A stretch of 64,000 nucleotides of DNA from Saccharospirillum sp040881935 (lineage in GTDB: Bacteria; Pseudomonadota; Gammaproteobacteria; Pseudomonadales; Natronospirillaceae), in assembly GCF_040881935.1 (NCBI RefSeq), contig NZ_JBBECH010000053.1:32304-96303 (forward strand), written 5' to 3'. A model generated the notes under the pieces. It was not told where the DNA came from. It did not search any database and saw only the letters and a program-made list of their open reading frames with translations. Positions 1 to 7,706 of the stretch are shown here, in pieces; positions within the stretch are counted from its first letter, which is position 1, and each line of letters starts with the position of its first letter. The position numbers were made by a program, and so were the translations under genes.

Positions 1-2
1 AG

Positions 3-1394
3 TCATTATTCTTTGCTCAGTCCACACATGGACATCCTCTTGCGTTAACGCTCGTGGCTGCCGCCTTTAGGAATGAACCGTCTGGTCGCTGGCTGCGCGC
101 AACTCCCGTGCAATATGCGCTTGAAGAGCTAGCCCACCTGTTTCTGACCGACGTGGGTGACGCGAGTACCCGACGTGTTCTGGAAGGTGCTTCGGTTACC
201 CGACGAGCAACCGTTTCTTTGCTGGGAGCACTGTTCCCGGATCTTGCGCCACTCGATGCTTACGAGCGGCTGAGTCAACTCCCGTTCGTGGACAACGCCA
301 GTGATGGACTCATCATCCATGATGCCGTGCGGGAAGCCATCACTCGCTCTTTGCATGCCAATGACCCCAGTCGCTATCTTGAGTACCGGCGCGCCGCCTG
401 GCGCCAACTGAATAGTGAAGCGGAGGCTGCCGGCAGTGACGATCTGTGGCGGTATACCGCGGATATGTTGTATTTGATCGAGAATCCGGTTGTTCGGGAA
501 GCATTCTTTCCCACTACCGCTCCGCCACTCATCGTAGAGCAGGCAAAACCAAGCGACGATGAAGCCATCACGCAGATCATTCACAGGCACGATGGGCGGG
601 TAGCTGCCACCGCCCTGCTATTGTGGTGGCATCGCCTGCCACAGGCCTTTTCCGTTGTGCGAAACAGAGAGAGAACAGTGGTAGGTCTGTCCTGTAAGTT
701 GCGATCGGATGCGATTGAGCCAACCTGGGCACAGGATGATCCCGTGATTGCCAATTGGTGTGACCATCTCAGTCAAAAACCCATGGCGGCGGGCGAAATT
801 GCCTTATATTGCCGCCGCTGGTTGAGCATTGTCGGAGGAGACTCACCGAGCGAGGTACAAGCAGCTGTATGGCTCGATTTAAAGCGTACGTACATGGAGC
901 TTAGGCCCGGGTTGCGTCGAGTCTACCTGACGGCGTGCAATCTGGCTGCTTACCTATCGGTTGCACAGCGTCTGGGCTTCACGTTGTTGCCAGAATACGG
1001 GATCGAACTTGATGGACATCATTACCCAACTGCCATGCTGGACTTTGGACCTGGTTCAGTCGACGGGTGGCTGAGTGACCTGGCTGCCGCTGAACTGGGG
1101 GTGCAACACGCTGATGACCTGATTGATGTCGACGCTCGCGAACTGGTATTGGTCAGTGGACGAGTGTCCCTGACGCCACTGGAGTTTGGAGTGATTCATC
1201 ACCTGCACGCGAAACAAGGCAAGGCGGTATCTCGGCGAGATTTGTTACGAGACGTTTGGGGCACGACGTACGAGGGTGGCAGCAACGTCGTGGATGCAGT
1301 TGTTCGCACGTTAAGACGTAAACTTGGCAAGCAGTCTGCGCAGTTAGAAACCGTGACAGGGGTTGGCTATCGGTTGAAACCTAAAAGGCTCTGA
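3..1394 (+). CDS. STAND-like regulator with C-terminal winged helix, 5' end cut by window edge
   Basis: The frame is open from base 3, so the gene begins before the window; the GTG at 54 is internal. The first visible residues (THGHPLALTLVAA) resemble the region after the ATPase core of STAND/AAA regulators, where a GHPLAL motif is common. A middle part (roughly residues 190-360 from the window edge) looks like a GNAT acetyltransferase fold, ending in a stretch typical of its last strands (RVYLTACNLAAYLSVAQRLG). The last 90 residues are an OmpR/PhoB-type winged helix (TPLEFGVIHHL ... VVDAVVRTLRRKLG ... GVGYRL). It is probably a cytosolic DNA-binding switch protein. The ATPase Walker motifs are not in view, so the STAND label is inference; the winged helix is clear. 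The next gene has its own promoter. Confidence 0.6.
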   Translation, partial: SLFFAQSTHGHPLALTLVAAAFRNEPSGRWLRATPVQYALEELAHLFLTDVGDASTRRVLEGASVTRRATVSLLGALFPDLAPLDAYERLSQLPFVDNASDGLIIHDAVREAITRSLHANDPSRYLEYRRAAWRQLNSEAEAAGSDDLWRYTADMLYLIENPVVREAFFPTTAPPLIVEQAKPSDDEAITQIIHRHDGRVAATALLLWWHRLPQAFSVVRNRERTVVGLSCKLRSDAIEPTWAQDDPVIANWCDHLSQKPMAAGEIALYCRRWLSIVGGDSPSEVQAAVWLDLKRTYMELRPGLRRVYLTACNLAAYLSVAQRLGFTLLPEYGIELDGHHYPTAMLDFGPGSVDGWLSDLAAAELGVQHADDLIDVDARELVLVSGRVSLTPLEFGVIHHLHAKQGKAVSRRDLLRDVWGTTYEGGSNVVDAVVRTLRRKLGKQSAQLETVTGVGYRLKPKRL

Positions 1395-1442
1395 TTAAGC
1401 AATACTCAGCCGGACACTTTTCGATGCTCCCCAAGCTACACC

Positions 1443-1471
1443 TTTCCACCCGGTAAAAGCCGGTCTATATT
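1443..1471 (+). promoter_or_regulatory. Candidate sigma-70 promoter for the Asp-box/MoaD pair
   Basis: TTTCCA (1443-1448, 4/6 match to the -35 box) and TATATT (1466-1471, 5/6 match to the -10 box) are separated by exactly 17 bp. The following ATG at 1511 has a strong ribosome site GGGAGGA at 1498-1504. Confidence 0.45.
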
Positions 1472-1510
1472 AGCCTCGGTTTCAACAGACTGGGGCTGGG
1501 AGGATACAGT

Positions 1511-2695
1511 ATGTCTAACATGATTCTATTGGGCACCCGCAAGGGAACTGTCATATTCGATCGCATCAATGCCGGTTGGCGCCCCCGCCCAATCACGCAT
1601 TCGGGCATTCCTGTTTGTTACGCAACCCGTGATCCGCGTGACGGCACCCTATGGGCCTCGCTGGACCATGGTCACTGGGGACCGAAACTGTCTCGTTCGC
1701 GCGATGAAGGCGATACCTGGGAGGAAGTCTCCTCGGTTAAATACCCCCAGGGCGCACGCCACATAGTCCAATACCTTCCCACCCCCGATTTCGATCCGGA
1801 AGCGCCAACCGGCCAGCCTAAATATGCCGATGCCTCCGTGTACAAGATTTGGAATATTGCGTTCGGCGATGACAGCCAACCTGGTCGGATATACGCTGGT
1901 ACCATCCCGGGCGGTTTGTTCGTCAGTGACGATGGTGGTGACAGCTGGGAACTCAACCGCCCCCTGTGGAACCATGAGACCCGGGGTGGTGACCTGTTCG
2001 CGGGCGAAGCCACGAGTGAAAACCTGTGGGGCGGCACTCCGGCGAGCATCGATTATGGCGTGTTTGAGCCCGGAATCCATTCGATCATCGTCGACCCTCG
2101 CGACCCCAACCATCTGTATGTGGCGGTGTCCTCTGCGGGAGTCATCGAGACGACCGACGGAGGCCAGACCTGGGCAGGGAGTAGCCACGGTATGCTGATG
2201 GATTATTTGCCCGACCCGGCCGTGGAGTGGGGTCATGATCCGCATTTCGTGACGCAGTGTCCCGGGCAGCCGGACCACCTCTGGCAACAGAATCACTGTG
2301 GCGTTTTCTACAGCGACGACGGTGCCCAAAACTGGCACAAAGTCAGCATGCCGGATAAGGGCGTGCACTTCGGCTTCCCCATAGCAGCGGATGCGAACGA
2401 TGGACGGACCGCCTGGGTCGTACCAGCGCGAGCGGATTCAGAACGAATGGCAATTGACGGTGGGCTGTTTGTCGCCCGAACAACCGATGGCGGCCAGTCC
2501 TGGCAATCGTTCCGCAAGGGCCTGCCTCAGGAAAGCGCCTACGATATAGTTTTAAGGCATGGGCTGGATGCATCGGGCGACTGCCTCTGTTTTGGCAGCA
2601 CGACCGGCAATGTTTACCTGTCGGAAGACCGCGGTGAAACCTGGCAATGCCTGGGGAATAATCTACCACCAGTCTATTCGGTACGATTTGGCTGA
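1511..2695 (+). CDS. Cytosolic Asp-box (BNR) beta-propeller protein
   Basis: This 394-residue protein has six Asp-box repeats of the SxDxGxTW type at about residues 63-70, 139-146, 214-221, 268-275, 324-331 and 371-378, spaced as expected for a six-bladed propeller. It belongs to the sialidase-superfamily or photosystem-stability-factor-like fold, but the Arg triad and FRIP motif of true sialidases are not evident, so no glycosidase activity is claimed. There is no signal peptide, so it should be cytosolic, unlike most BNR enzymes. Start chosen at ATG 1511 behind GGGAGGA. Only 5 bp separate its stop from a MoaD/ThiS-like gene, so the two are very likely co-translated. The function of the pair is unknown to me. 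Confidence 0.8.
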   Translation: MSNMILLGTRKGTVIFDRINAGWRPRPITHSGIPVCYATRDPRDGTLWASLDHGHWGPKLSRSRDEGDTWEEVSSVKYPQGARHIVQYLPTPDFDPEAPTGQPKYADASVYKIWNIAFGDDSQPGRIYAGTIPGGLFVSDDGGDSWELNRPLWNHETRGGDLFAGEATSENLWGGTPASIDYGVFEPGIHSIIVDPRDPNHLYVAVSSAGVIETTDGGQTWAGSSHGMLMDYLPDPAVEWGHDPHFVTQCPGQPDHLWQQNHCGVFYSDDGAQNWHKVSMPDKGVHFGFPIAADANDGRTAWVVPARADSERMAIDGGLFVARTTDGGQSWQSFRKGLPQESAYDIVLRHGLDASGDCLCFGSTTGNVYLSEDRGETWQCLGNNLPPVYSVRFG

Positions 2696-2700
2696 GCATT

Positions 2701-2979
2701 ATGACGACCGTTCAAATGACGTCGCATCTCTACCGGTACTTTCCGCAACTGGAGAACCAAACGGTCAAGGTACCAGCTGGTCCGGTATCGGAAGTCCTGC
2801 GGGCAGTCAACGAGATCGCCCCGGGTTTCACCGACTACGTTCTCGATGACCAGGGTGGTTTGCGTCGGCACGTGCATCTGGCCATCAATAACACGCTGGT
2901 GGTCGACAGAAAAACACTCTCAGATCATGCTCTGGATGGAGGGACTGTCTATATATTCCAGGCGTTGAGCGGTGGCTGA
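2701..2979 (+). CDS. MoaD/ThiS-family ubiquitin-like protein
   Basis: This 92-residue protein has the beta-grasp sulfur-carrier pattern and ends in Gly-Gly (QALSGG), the C-terminal diglycine that E1-like enzymes adenylate for thiocarboxylate formation or conjugation. It is somewhat longer than MoaD or ThiS (about 65-82 residues). It lies 5 bp after the Asp-box propeller gene and no moa, thi or E1-like gene is nearby, so its partner enzyme is not local. Possible roles are a sulfur carrier dedicated to the propeller protein or a conjugated modifier of it; neither can be decided from sequence. A degraded second copy of its 3' end follows at 3054-3137. Confidence 0.8.
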   Translation: MTTVQMTSHLYRYFPQLENQTVKVPAGPVSEVLRAVNEIAPGFTDYVLDDQGGLRRHVHLAINNTLVVDRKTLSDHALDGGTVYIFQALSGG

Positions 2980-3053
2980 GTGGTGACCGGAATAGATTAT
3001 GAACCGACGCCCAGGTCAAAAAAGCGCGGACGAAGCAAGCCGAGTATCATTCA

Positions 3054-3137
3054 CTGATGGTCGATAGAAAGACACTCTCAGACCGAGTTCAGGATGATGG
3101 TACCGTCTATATATTTCAGGCCTTGAGTCGCGGCTGA
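3054..3137 (+). pseudogene. Duplicated 3' remnant of the MoaD/ThiS gene
   Basis: Twenty-seven codons and a TGA encode VDRKTLSD ... GTVYIFQALSRG, matching the end of the upstream MoaD/ThiS protein (VDRKTLSD ... GTVYIFQALSGG) with a handful of changes, while many third bases differ. The C-terminal diglycine has become Arg-Gly. Nothing resembling the N-terminal two thirds precedes it, so this is what remains of a tandem duplicate after deletion. Confidence 0.75.
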
Positions 3138-3282
3138 ATAGCGCTCATCCTCTTTGCTTTAGCAGGGGCCGGTCAAGTCGCTAACCGGCTCCGCTGCCTG
3201 ACGTCAGTAGATACGTTATTATAGGCGTTGCCCTGCTTTTTCCCCTGAACGATGCTTATATAGGTCACAGTGACGGCCTTTG

Positions 3283-3774
3283 TTATGCAGATGCGTTCGA
3301 GAATACGTAATTTCTATGCAATTCACCGTCGAGATTAAAATTTAGTTCACCGACAATTTCAAAGCCTAGATTGCGATAAAAATTGATCGCCTGGTGATTA
3401 TTTACCCAAGTGGATAGCCAATATGGTGCACCAAGTTGAGTTTCTATTTCACTTAGCAATTTCTTTCCAATTCCTTGGCCTTGGAAATGTTCTGATACAT
3501 ACAAGGTTGTTACTTCATAACCGTATGCTTCACCATTAAAGGTTGACTTAAGATCAACTGAAATAAATCCAACAAGATGCTCATTTATTATATAGACCCA
3601 CAACTCACATAAAGAATTATTGAGTAATTCCTGGAAATGACTCTCGGTAAAAGTAGAAAGTGCATAATGGGAAATCTGCGCTCTCATCCCTTCTGTAGCG
3701 TAGGTCTGTAGCCAGACTTGAAGCGACAACGCGGCTAAGTCGAGGCAATCACTTTTTATCGCTTTTCTAATCAT
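3283..3774 (-). CDS. GNAT-family N-acetyltransferase
   Basis: A 163-residue GNAT enzyme: start of domain MIRKAIKSD, acetyl-CoA binding loop LYVSEHFQGQGIGKKLL (Q/RxxGxG/A pattern) in the middle, then NHQAINFYRNLGFE near the end, as in RimI-like single-domain acetyltransferases. The substrate is unknown. I chose ATG 3774, preceded by GGAAAG; a longer open frame to 3918 has no N-terminal homology. The gene is markedly AT-rich compared with its neighbours and is isolated in orientation, indicating recent transfer. Short sequences at both ends resemble integron attC core sites (see findings), which would fit an acetyltransferase gene cassette. Confidence 0.8.
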   Translation of the reverse strand: MIRKAIKSDCLDLAALSLQVWLQTYATEGMRAQISHYALSTFTESHFQELLNNSLCELWVYIINEHLVGFISVDLKSTFNGEAYGYEVTTLYVSEHFQGQGIGKKLLSEIETQLGAPYWLSTWVNNHQAINFYRNLGFEIVGELNFNLDGELHRNYVFSNASA

Positions 3775-4168
3775 TAAGAGAACTTTCCATATAGCTACAA
3801 CACCGCCAGTATATCCATAAAAGCAAAGAAAAGGGGCGGCTTTGAACTGGAGACCAAGCCTAACGCTGTGCGCCGAACAGGTATTACCTAACGACTCGGC
3901 TACCATACGTTTCGGCACTCTGAACTTGCACCACTTTCACGGACTCGGTATGAACGCGCTTTAGGTTAGCTACCGCCCGGCCGGTTACAAAGCACACCAA
4001 GGTAGAAAGTAAATTGTGCAATTAACATGGCACTCGATCATTAATTTGGCCAGTAAAAAACTCTCAGTGGTATCGTTTGCGCCCCCTCTGCTTTCGTGCC
4101 CCTTGCACCATCGGCCCAGAAGAGGAAAATATGCCCCATCCAACCCACCGCCGCGAGGCCCCCATCCC
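3775..4168. other. Intergenic region with attC-like core motifs
   Basis: No gene seen. Read on the minus strand, GTTAGGT (around 3894) and GTTAGGC (around 3859) fit the integron core consensus GTTRRRY just upstream of the GNAT gene, and a GCTAAC lies about 110 bp further up. The + strand part from about 4000 leads into the GDPD gene with no evident promoter. Confidence 0.3.
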
Positions 4169-4918
4169 ATGTCATACCTTATGCCAGCCCTAATCGGTCA
4201 TCGGGGCGTTGCCAGTGAAGCACCCGAGAATACAGCCATTGGTTTGAAGCGCAGTAAGTTGCTGGGCATTAAATGGGTGGAGCTGGATGTCACCCAGGCT
4301 GGAGACGGCAGCCTGGTAATGATGCACGATGAAACCCTGGAGCGGTTTGGCGGGTTGCCGGAGCCTATCAGTAGGATGGACCGGGAAACACTAATGGAGG
4401 TGGACGCGGGCACCTGGTTTTCGCCGGTATTCGCGGGTGAGCCCTTGTTGTTTCTGGATCAGGCGCTGGATCTGGTGAAGACGCTGGGGTTGGGGTTGAA
4501 TCTTGAGATCAAGGTGAACCCGGGTCTACCGGTGGAGCAACTGGTTGATGCAGTGATGGCCACCGATGGGTTGGATGCGCTGCACCGGGGTGAGCGGTTG
4601 GTGATTTCCAGCTTTGATCATACCGCCCTGGCCCGCGTTGCGCAGCAGAAGCCAGATTGGGCGTTGGGGGCTTTGTATGAGAGGGTCACCGAACAGTGGG
4701 CAGAGAGCCTGGTTGGCTTTACGCCTTACAGCATTCATACCGATTTCGAAACGCTTACGCCTGAGCTGGCGGCGGATATTCGGGCGAAGTATCCGCTGTA
4801 TTGCTATACGGTGAATGACCCTATTACCTTTCAGCGCCTGCTGGATAAAGGCGTGAACGGGGTCTTTTCAGACCGTGCCCACGCGCCGGATATGCGGGCT
4901 TTAGTAGAGGCTGGCTGA
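4169..4918 (+). CDS. Glycerophosphodiester phosphodiesterase
   Basis: A 249-residue GDPD-family TIM-barrel enzyme, presumed to hydrolyse glycerophosphodiesters to glycerol 3-phosphate and an alcohol. Diagnostic motifs are the N-terminal GHRG with EAPENT, then VELDV (Glu and Asp metal ligands), the catalytic MMHDETLERF histidine, and LNLEIKV with the metal-binding Glu. The C-terminal CYTVND and GVFSDR segments are also typical. No signal peptide, so it is the cytosolic type (UgpQ-like). The start is ATG 4169 with a GAGG upstream; ATG 4181 (MPALIGHRG) is an equally good alternative. A longer frame back to 4016 is low-complexity and not supported. Confidence 0.88.
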   Translation: MSYLMPALIGHRGVASEAPENTAIGLKRSKLLGIKWVELDVTQAGDGSLVMMHDETLERFGGLPEPISRMDRETLMEVDAGTWFSPVFAGEPLLFLDQALDLVKTLGLGLNLEIKVNPGLPVEQLVDAVMATDGLDALHRGERLVISSFDHTALARVAQQKPDWALGALYERVTEQWAESLVGFTPYSIHTDFETLTPELAADIRAKYPLYCYTVNDPITFQRLLDKGVNGVFSDRAHAPDMRALVEAG

Positions 4919-5078
4919 CCGAGCGGGATAGAATAAAGCCGGCCACAATGAACAACACACTCACCACCGTTGCCGATGCGCTGGCCTTGCTCAGCATTGC
5001 CTTGGTGAGAAGACGGCAGCCACGTATGATGGGTCGGTAGATCCCTAATAACCATTCAGAACAGGACACCGACTCGAT

Positions 5079-6251
5079 ATGCTGACAATGATCCGTGGCG
5101 CGCACCTTTTGGCACCCGAGGACCAGGGCATTCAGGATGTGCTGATTGCCGCCGGCACCATCATCGCCATCGGCACTGATCTGAACTTATCTGGCACCGT
5201 TGATGTAGAGGTTATCGACGCCCGGGGCCAATACTTGACTCCGGGTCTGGTCGATACCCTCACGCACATCACTGGCGGCGGCGGCGAAGGTGGCTTTCAC
5301 ACCCGCACCCCGGCCATGGAATTCAGCGATGCCATTGGTGGCGGTGTCACCACCGTAACCGGTGTACTCGGAACCGATGCGATCTCAAGAACCCTGCCTG
5401 ATCTGCTCGCCAGGGCAGCGGGGCTCGAAGCCGAGGGCCTGAGCGTGGTGTGTCATACCGGCTCCTACCAGGTGCCGGTGCGCACCCTAACCGGCAGCGT
5501 GCAACAGGATATCATGGTGATCGAACGGTTTATCGGTGTCGGCGAAGTGGCCATAGCGGATCATCGCGGTAGCCAGCCTTCGTGGCAGGAACTGGCGCGC
5601 ATTGGCGCCGAAGCCCGGGTGGGTGGTTTGCTGAGCGGCAAAGCAGGAATCGTCAGTATTCATGTTGGGGATGCCAGTGAAGGCCTGTCGTTGTTGTTCG
5701 AAGTCGCCAACCAGTCGAACATACCGCTCAGCCAATACTACCCGACGCACATGAACCGCTCGCCCGAGCTGCTGCAGGATGGTCTGCGCTTCATTAAAGG
5801 CGGCGGCAGCATCGACTTTACCGCCAGCCACACGCCAGAGATTCTGGAAGCTGGCGAGATCAAATGCGCCCACGCACTGAAAGTCGCCCTGGACCAGGGT
5901 GCCGACGAAAACCGCCTGACCTTTAGTACTGATGGCCACGCCAGCCTGCCGCAGTTCAATAAGGAAGGTATACTCGAGAGCCTGAAGGTCGGTGCCATGG
6001 ATGCCATGCTGAGCGAATATCGCGATGCTGTGCTGGAAGAAGGCATCAACCACAGCATCGCGCTCAAAGCCGTCACCGCCAACCCGGCCAGGGTATTGAA
6101 GCTGCCCAGAAAAGGCCGCCTGGTCCAGGGTTGCGATGCCGACCTGTTGTTGCTCGATAAAGACAGCCTGACATTGCGACGCGTAATGGCCAAGGGCGAC
6201 TGGTGCTTCGCCGACGGTAAATACCTCAAGAAAGGCACTTTCGATCGTTAA
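5079..6251 (+). CDS. iadA: Isoaspartyl-dipeptidase-like amidohydrolase with altered metal ligands
   Basis: This 390-residue protein aligns along its length with beta-aspartyl dipeptidase IadA, which cleaves isoaspartyl dipeptides in the cytosol with a binuclear zinc site. Seen here: ITGGGGEGG, GVLGTDAISR, ADHRGS, SIHVGD (His195), YPTHMNR (His224) and FSTDGH (Asp285), matching family ligands His201, His230 and Asp285 of the E. coli enzyme. However the HxH motif reads TLTH, so the first His (E. coli His68) is Leu61, and the carboxylated-lysine position (E. coli Lys162) is Glu156. Two of six metal ligands are therefore changed, and true isoaspartyl dipeptidase activity is uncertain. It precedes an ArgR-like regulator and the arginine catabolic operon. 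Confidence 0.75.
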   Translation: MLTMIRGAHLLAPEDQGIQDVLIAAGTIIAIGTDLNLSGTVDVEVIDARGQYLTPGLVDTLTHITGGGGEGGFHTRTPAMEFSDAIGGGVTTVTGVLGTDAISRTLPDLLARAAGLEAEGLSVVCHTGSYQVPVRTLTGSVQQDIMVIERFIGVGEVAIADHRGSQPSWQELARIGAEARVGGLLSGKAGIVSIHVGDASEGLSLLFEVANQSNIPLSQYYPTHMNRSPELLQDGLRFIKGGGSIDFTASHTPEILEAGEIKCAHALKVALDQGADENRLTFSTDGHASLPQFNKEGILESLKVGAMDAMLSEYRDAVLEEGINHSIALKAVTANPARVLKLPRKGRLVQGCDADLLLLDKDSLTLRRVMAKGDWCFADGKYLKKGTFDR

Positions 6252-6276
6252 GTAACGGTTGGTCCAGCGAATCTGG

Positions 6277-6314
6277 TTCCAAATAACAACACTGTTTTCC
6301 AAATATCAACAATG
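6277..6314 (+). promoter_or_regulatory. Tandem 18-bp direct repeat, probable operator of argR
   Basis: TTCCAAATAACAACACTG (6277-6294) and TTCCAAATATCAACAATG (6297-6314) match at 16 of 18 bases with a 20-bp period, about two helical turns. AraC-family proteins bind such direct half-sites. The repeat ends 21 bp before the GTG start at 6336, so it could mediate autoregulation. Confidence 0.55.
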
Positions 6315-6335
6315 TCCCACCGCGGAGAGTATCAG

Positions 6336-7295
6336 GTGACACAACGCATTGGTTTTATCTTACTGCCCGGATACTCCTCCATGGCTTATGTATCCGCCAT
6401 GGAGCCTTTGCTGGTGTGCAATGAACTGACCGGTGAAGACGCCTTCAGCACCTTTACCGTGGCGCTTTCCGGCAATAAGACCTTCTCCAGCCTCGGCAAC
6501 CGCATGGACACCGATTTTAACCTGAATGACGCACCCGAAGCGGACGTTTGGGTGGTCGCCGGCACCTCACCGGCCCGACACCCCGCCACGCCGGGGCTCG
6601 ATGCCTTTCTACTGGCACTGCCCACCCGCAGTTCGTTGGGCGGGCTGGCCTCCGGCACCTATGTGCTGGCTCGGCTGGGTCTGGTGAACGGCTATCGGGC
6701 CGTAGTGCACTGGCTTAGTTATGACGAGTTGCTGAAGGAACACAAATCCATACTGCTGGCCTCAGAACAGTTCTGCATCGACCGAGACCGGCTAACCTGT
6801 CGGGGCGGCAGCTCCAGCCTGGATATGATGCTGATGTGGATCGCCCGCAACATCAGCGCCGAAACCGCCGAAGCCGTGTCACGCCATTTTGTGAACGAAC
6901 GCCTCGGCATCCCTTCCGATACCGTGCCGCAGCAACTGAGCGAGCGCACCCGCGCCGAACAGCCCAAGCTCGCCGAAGCGCTGGAGCTGATGGATGCCAA
7001 CATCGAAGAACCGCTGACCACTGACGACATCGCCTTTCACGTCAAAATCAGCCGTCGTCAGCTGGAACGGCTGTTCAAAAAACACCTGAACGCCGTACCG
7101 AGCCGTTACTACCTGCAAATCCGACTCGAAAAAGCACGCAACAAGCTGCTTTCCTGCTCGGAGAGCATTGCGGAAATCGGCCTGAGTTGCGGCTTCTCCT
7201 CCGGCGCTCACTTCTCAACCGCCTATCGCAACCAGTACGGCCTAACCCCGTCTGAAGACCGAAGCTTGCATCAGAAGATGTCGATCGATAAGTAA
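6336..7295 (+). CDS. argR: ArgR-type AraC/GATase1 transcriptional regulator
   Basis: A 319-residue GlxA/ArgR-type activator: an N-terminal DJ-1/PfpI (class I amidotransferase-like) domain (QRIGFILLPGYSSMAYVSA ... GGLASGTYVLARLG) and a C-terminal double helix-turn-helix of the AraC type (ISRRQLERLFKKHL, IAEIGLSCGFSSGAHFS). The nucleophile-elbow residue is Ser rather than the Cys of active amidotransferases, as expected for a ligand-sensing domain. GTG 6336 is preferred over ATG 6312 because GGAGAG sits 6 bp upstream and the ATG lies inside a direct-repeat operator. In Pseudomonas aeruginosa the homologous ArgR activates the aru operon in response to arginine; its position immediately before astC supports the same role here. 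Confidence 0.82.
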   Translation: MTQRIGFILLPGYSSMAYVSAMEPLLVCNELTGEDAFSTFTVALSGNKTFSSLGNRMDTDFNLNDAPEADVWVVAGTSPARHPATPGLDAFLLALPTRSSLGGLASGTYVLARLGLVNGYRAVVHWLSYDELLKEHKSILLASEQFCIDRDRLTCRGGSSSLDMMLMWIARNISAETAEAVSRHFVNERLGIPSDTVPQQLSERTRAEQPKLAEALELMDANIEEPLTTDDIAFHVKISRRQLERLFKKHLNAVPSRYYLQIRLEKARNKLLSCSESIAEIGLSCGFSSGAHFSTAYRNQYGLTPSEDRSLHQKMSIDK

Positions 7296-7352
7296 TTTAA
7301 TAAAGCAGTCATCACTAGGAAATTCCTAGCTGTTCAACCCCGAGATCAACCA

Positions 7353-7459
7353 GGACCACCGGGTGCGCCTGCTGAAGGCCGTTAGACAACAGGGATGTTA
7401 TCTCCGAGCCCCCAGGGAAGGGTTCACGGCGTGCCTTCAGTAGGCGTACCCGGTGGTCC
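7353..7459 (+). repeat. Palindromic intergenic element, copy A
   Basis: Arms of 27 nt at 7353-7379 and 7433-7459 form a near-perfect inverted repeat (GGACCACCGGGT... / ...ACCCGGTGGTCC). The loop contains ACAACAGGGATGTTAT and a GGGTTCACGGCG stretch, the internal signature shared with the other copies. It lies between argR and astC, so it could affect astC transcription. Confidence 0.85.
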
Positions 7460-7552
7460 GACTGGCACACCGCGATAGCAATCAGCCAATCAAATTGTCC
7501 GGAGGAATTTCCGACTCATGGCACAATAGGCAGTTCAGACGATATAACCGCG

Positions 7553-7569
7553 TGTCGCACCCCCGTAAC
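7553..7569 (+). promoter_or_regulatory. Possible ArgR half-site upstream of astC
   Basis: TGTCGC, eight bases, then AAC resembles the half-site TGTCGC-N8-AA recalled for Pseudomonas aeruginosa ArgR. Only one half-site is visible, about 140 bp before the astC start, so support is weak. Confidence 0.25.
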
Positions 7570-7706
7570 CCTTCAGCCCCGACTTTCTCTATGATAGACA
7601 CCATAGCGTTCCCGCCGATTGAAACCGGTCGGCAGGCAGAACGACCCCGATAACCGGGTTGCATCGCCAAACTCACAGGCGCCAACCCCAACCAGTGGAA
7701 ATCGAG

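Noticed and set aside
4948..5040. 30-codon ORF before the IadA-like gene
   Set aside because: It lacks a ribosome site and any recognisable pattern.
7520..7536. TGGCAC...GGCA upstream of astC as a sigma-54 promoter
   Set aside because: The GG and GC pairs are 8 rather than 10 bp apart, which sigma-54 does not tolerate.
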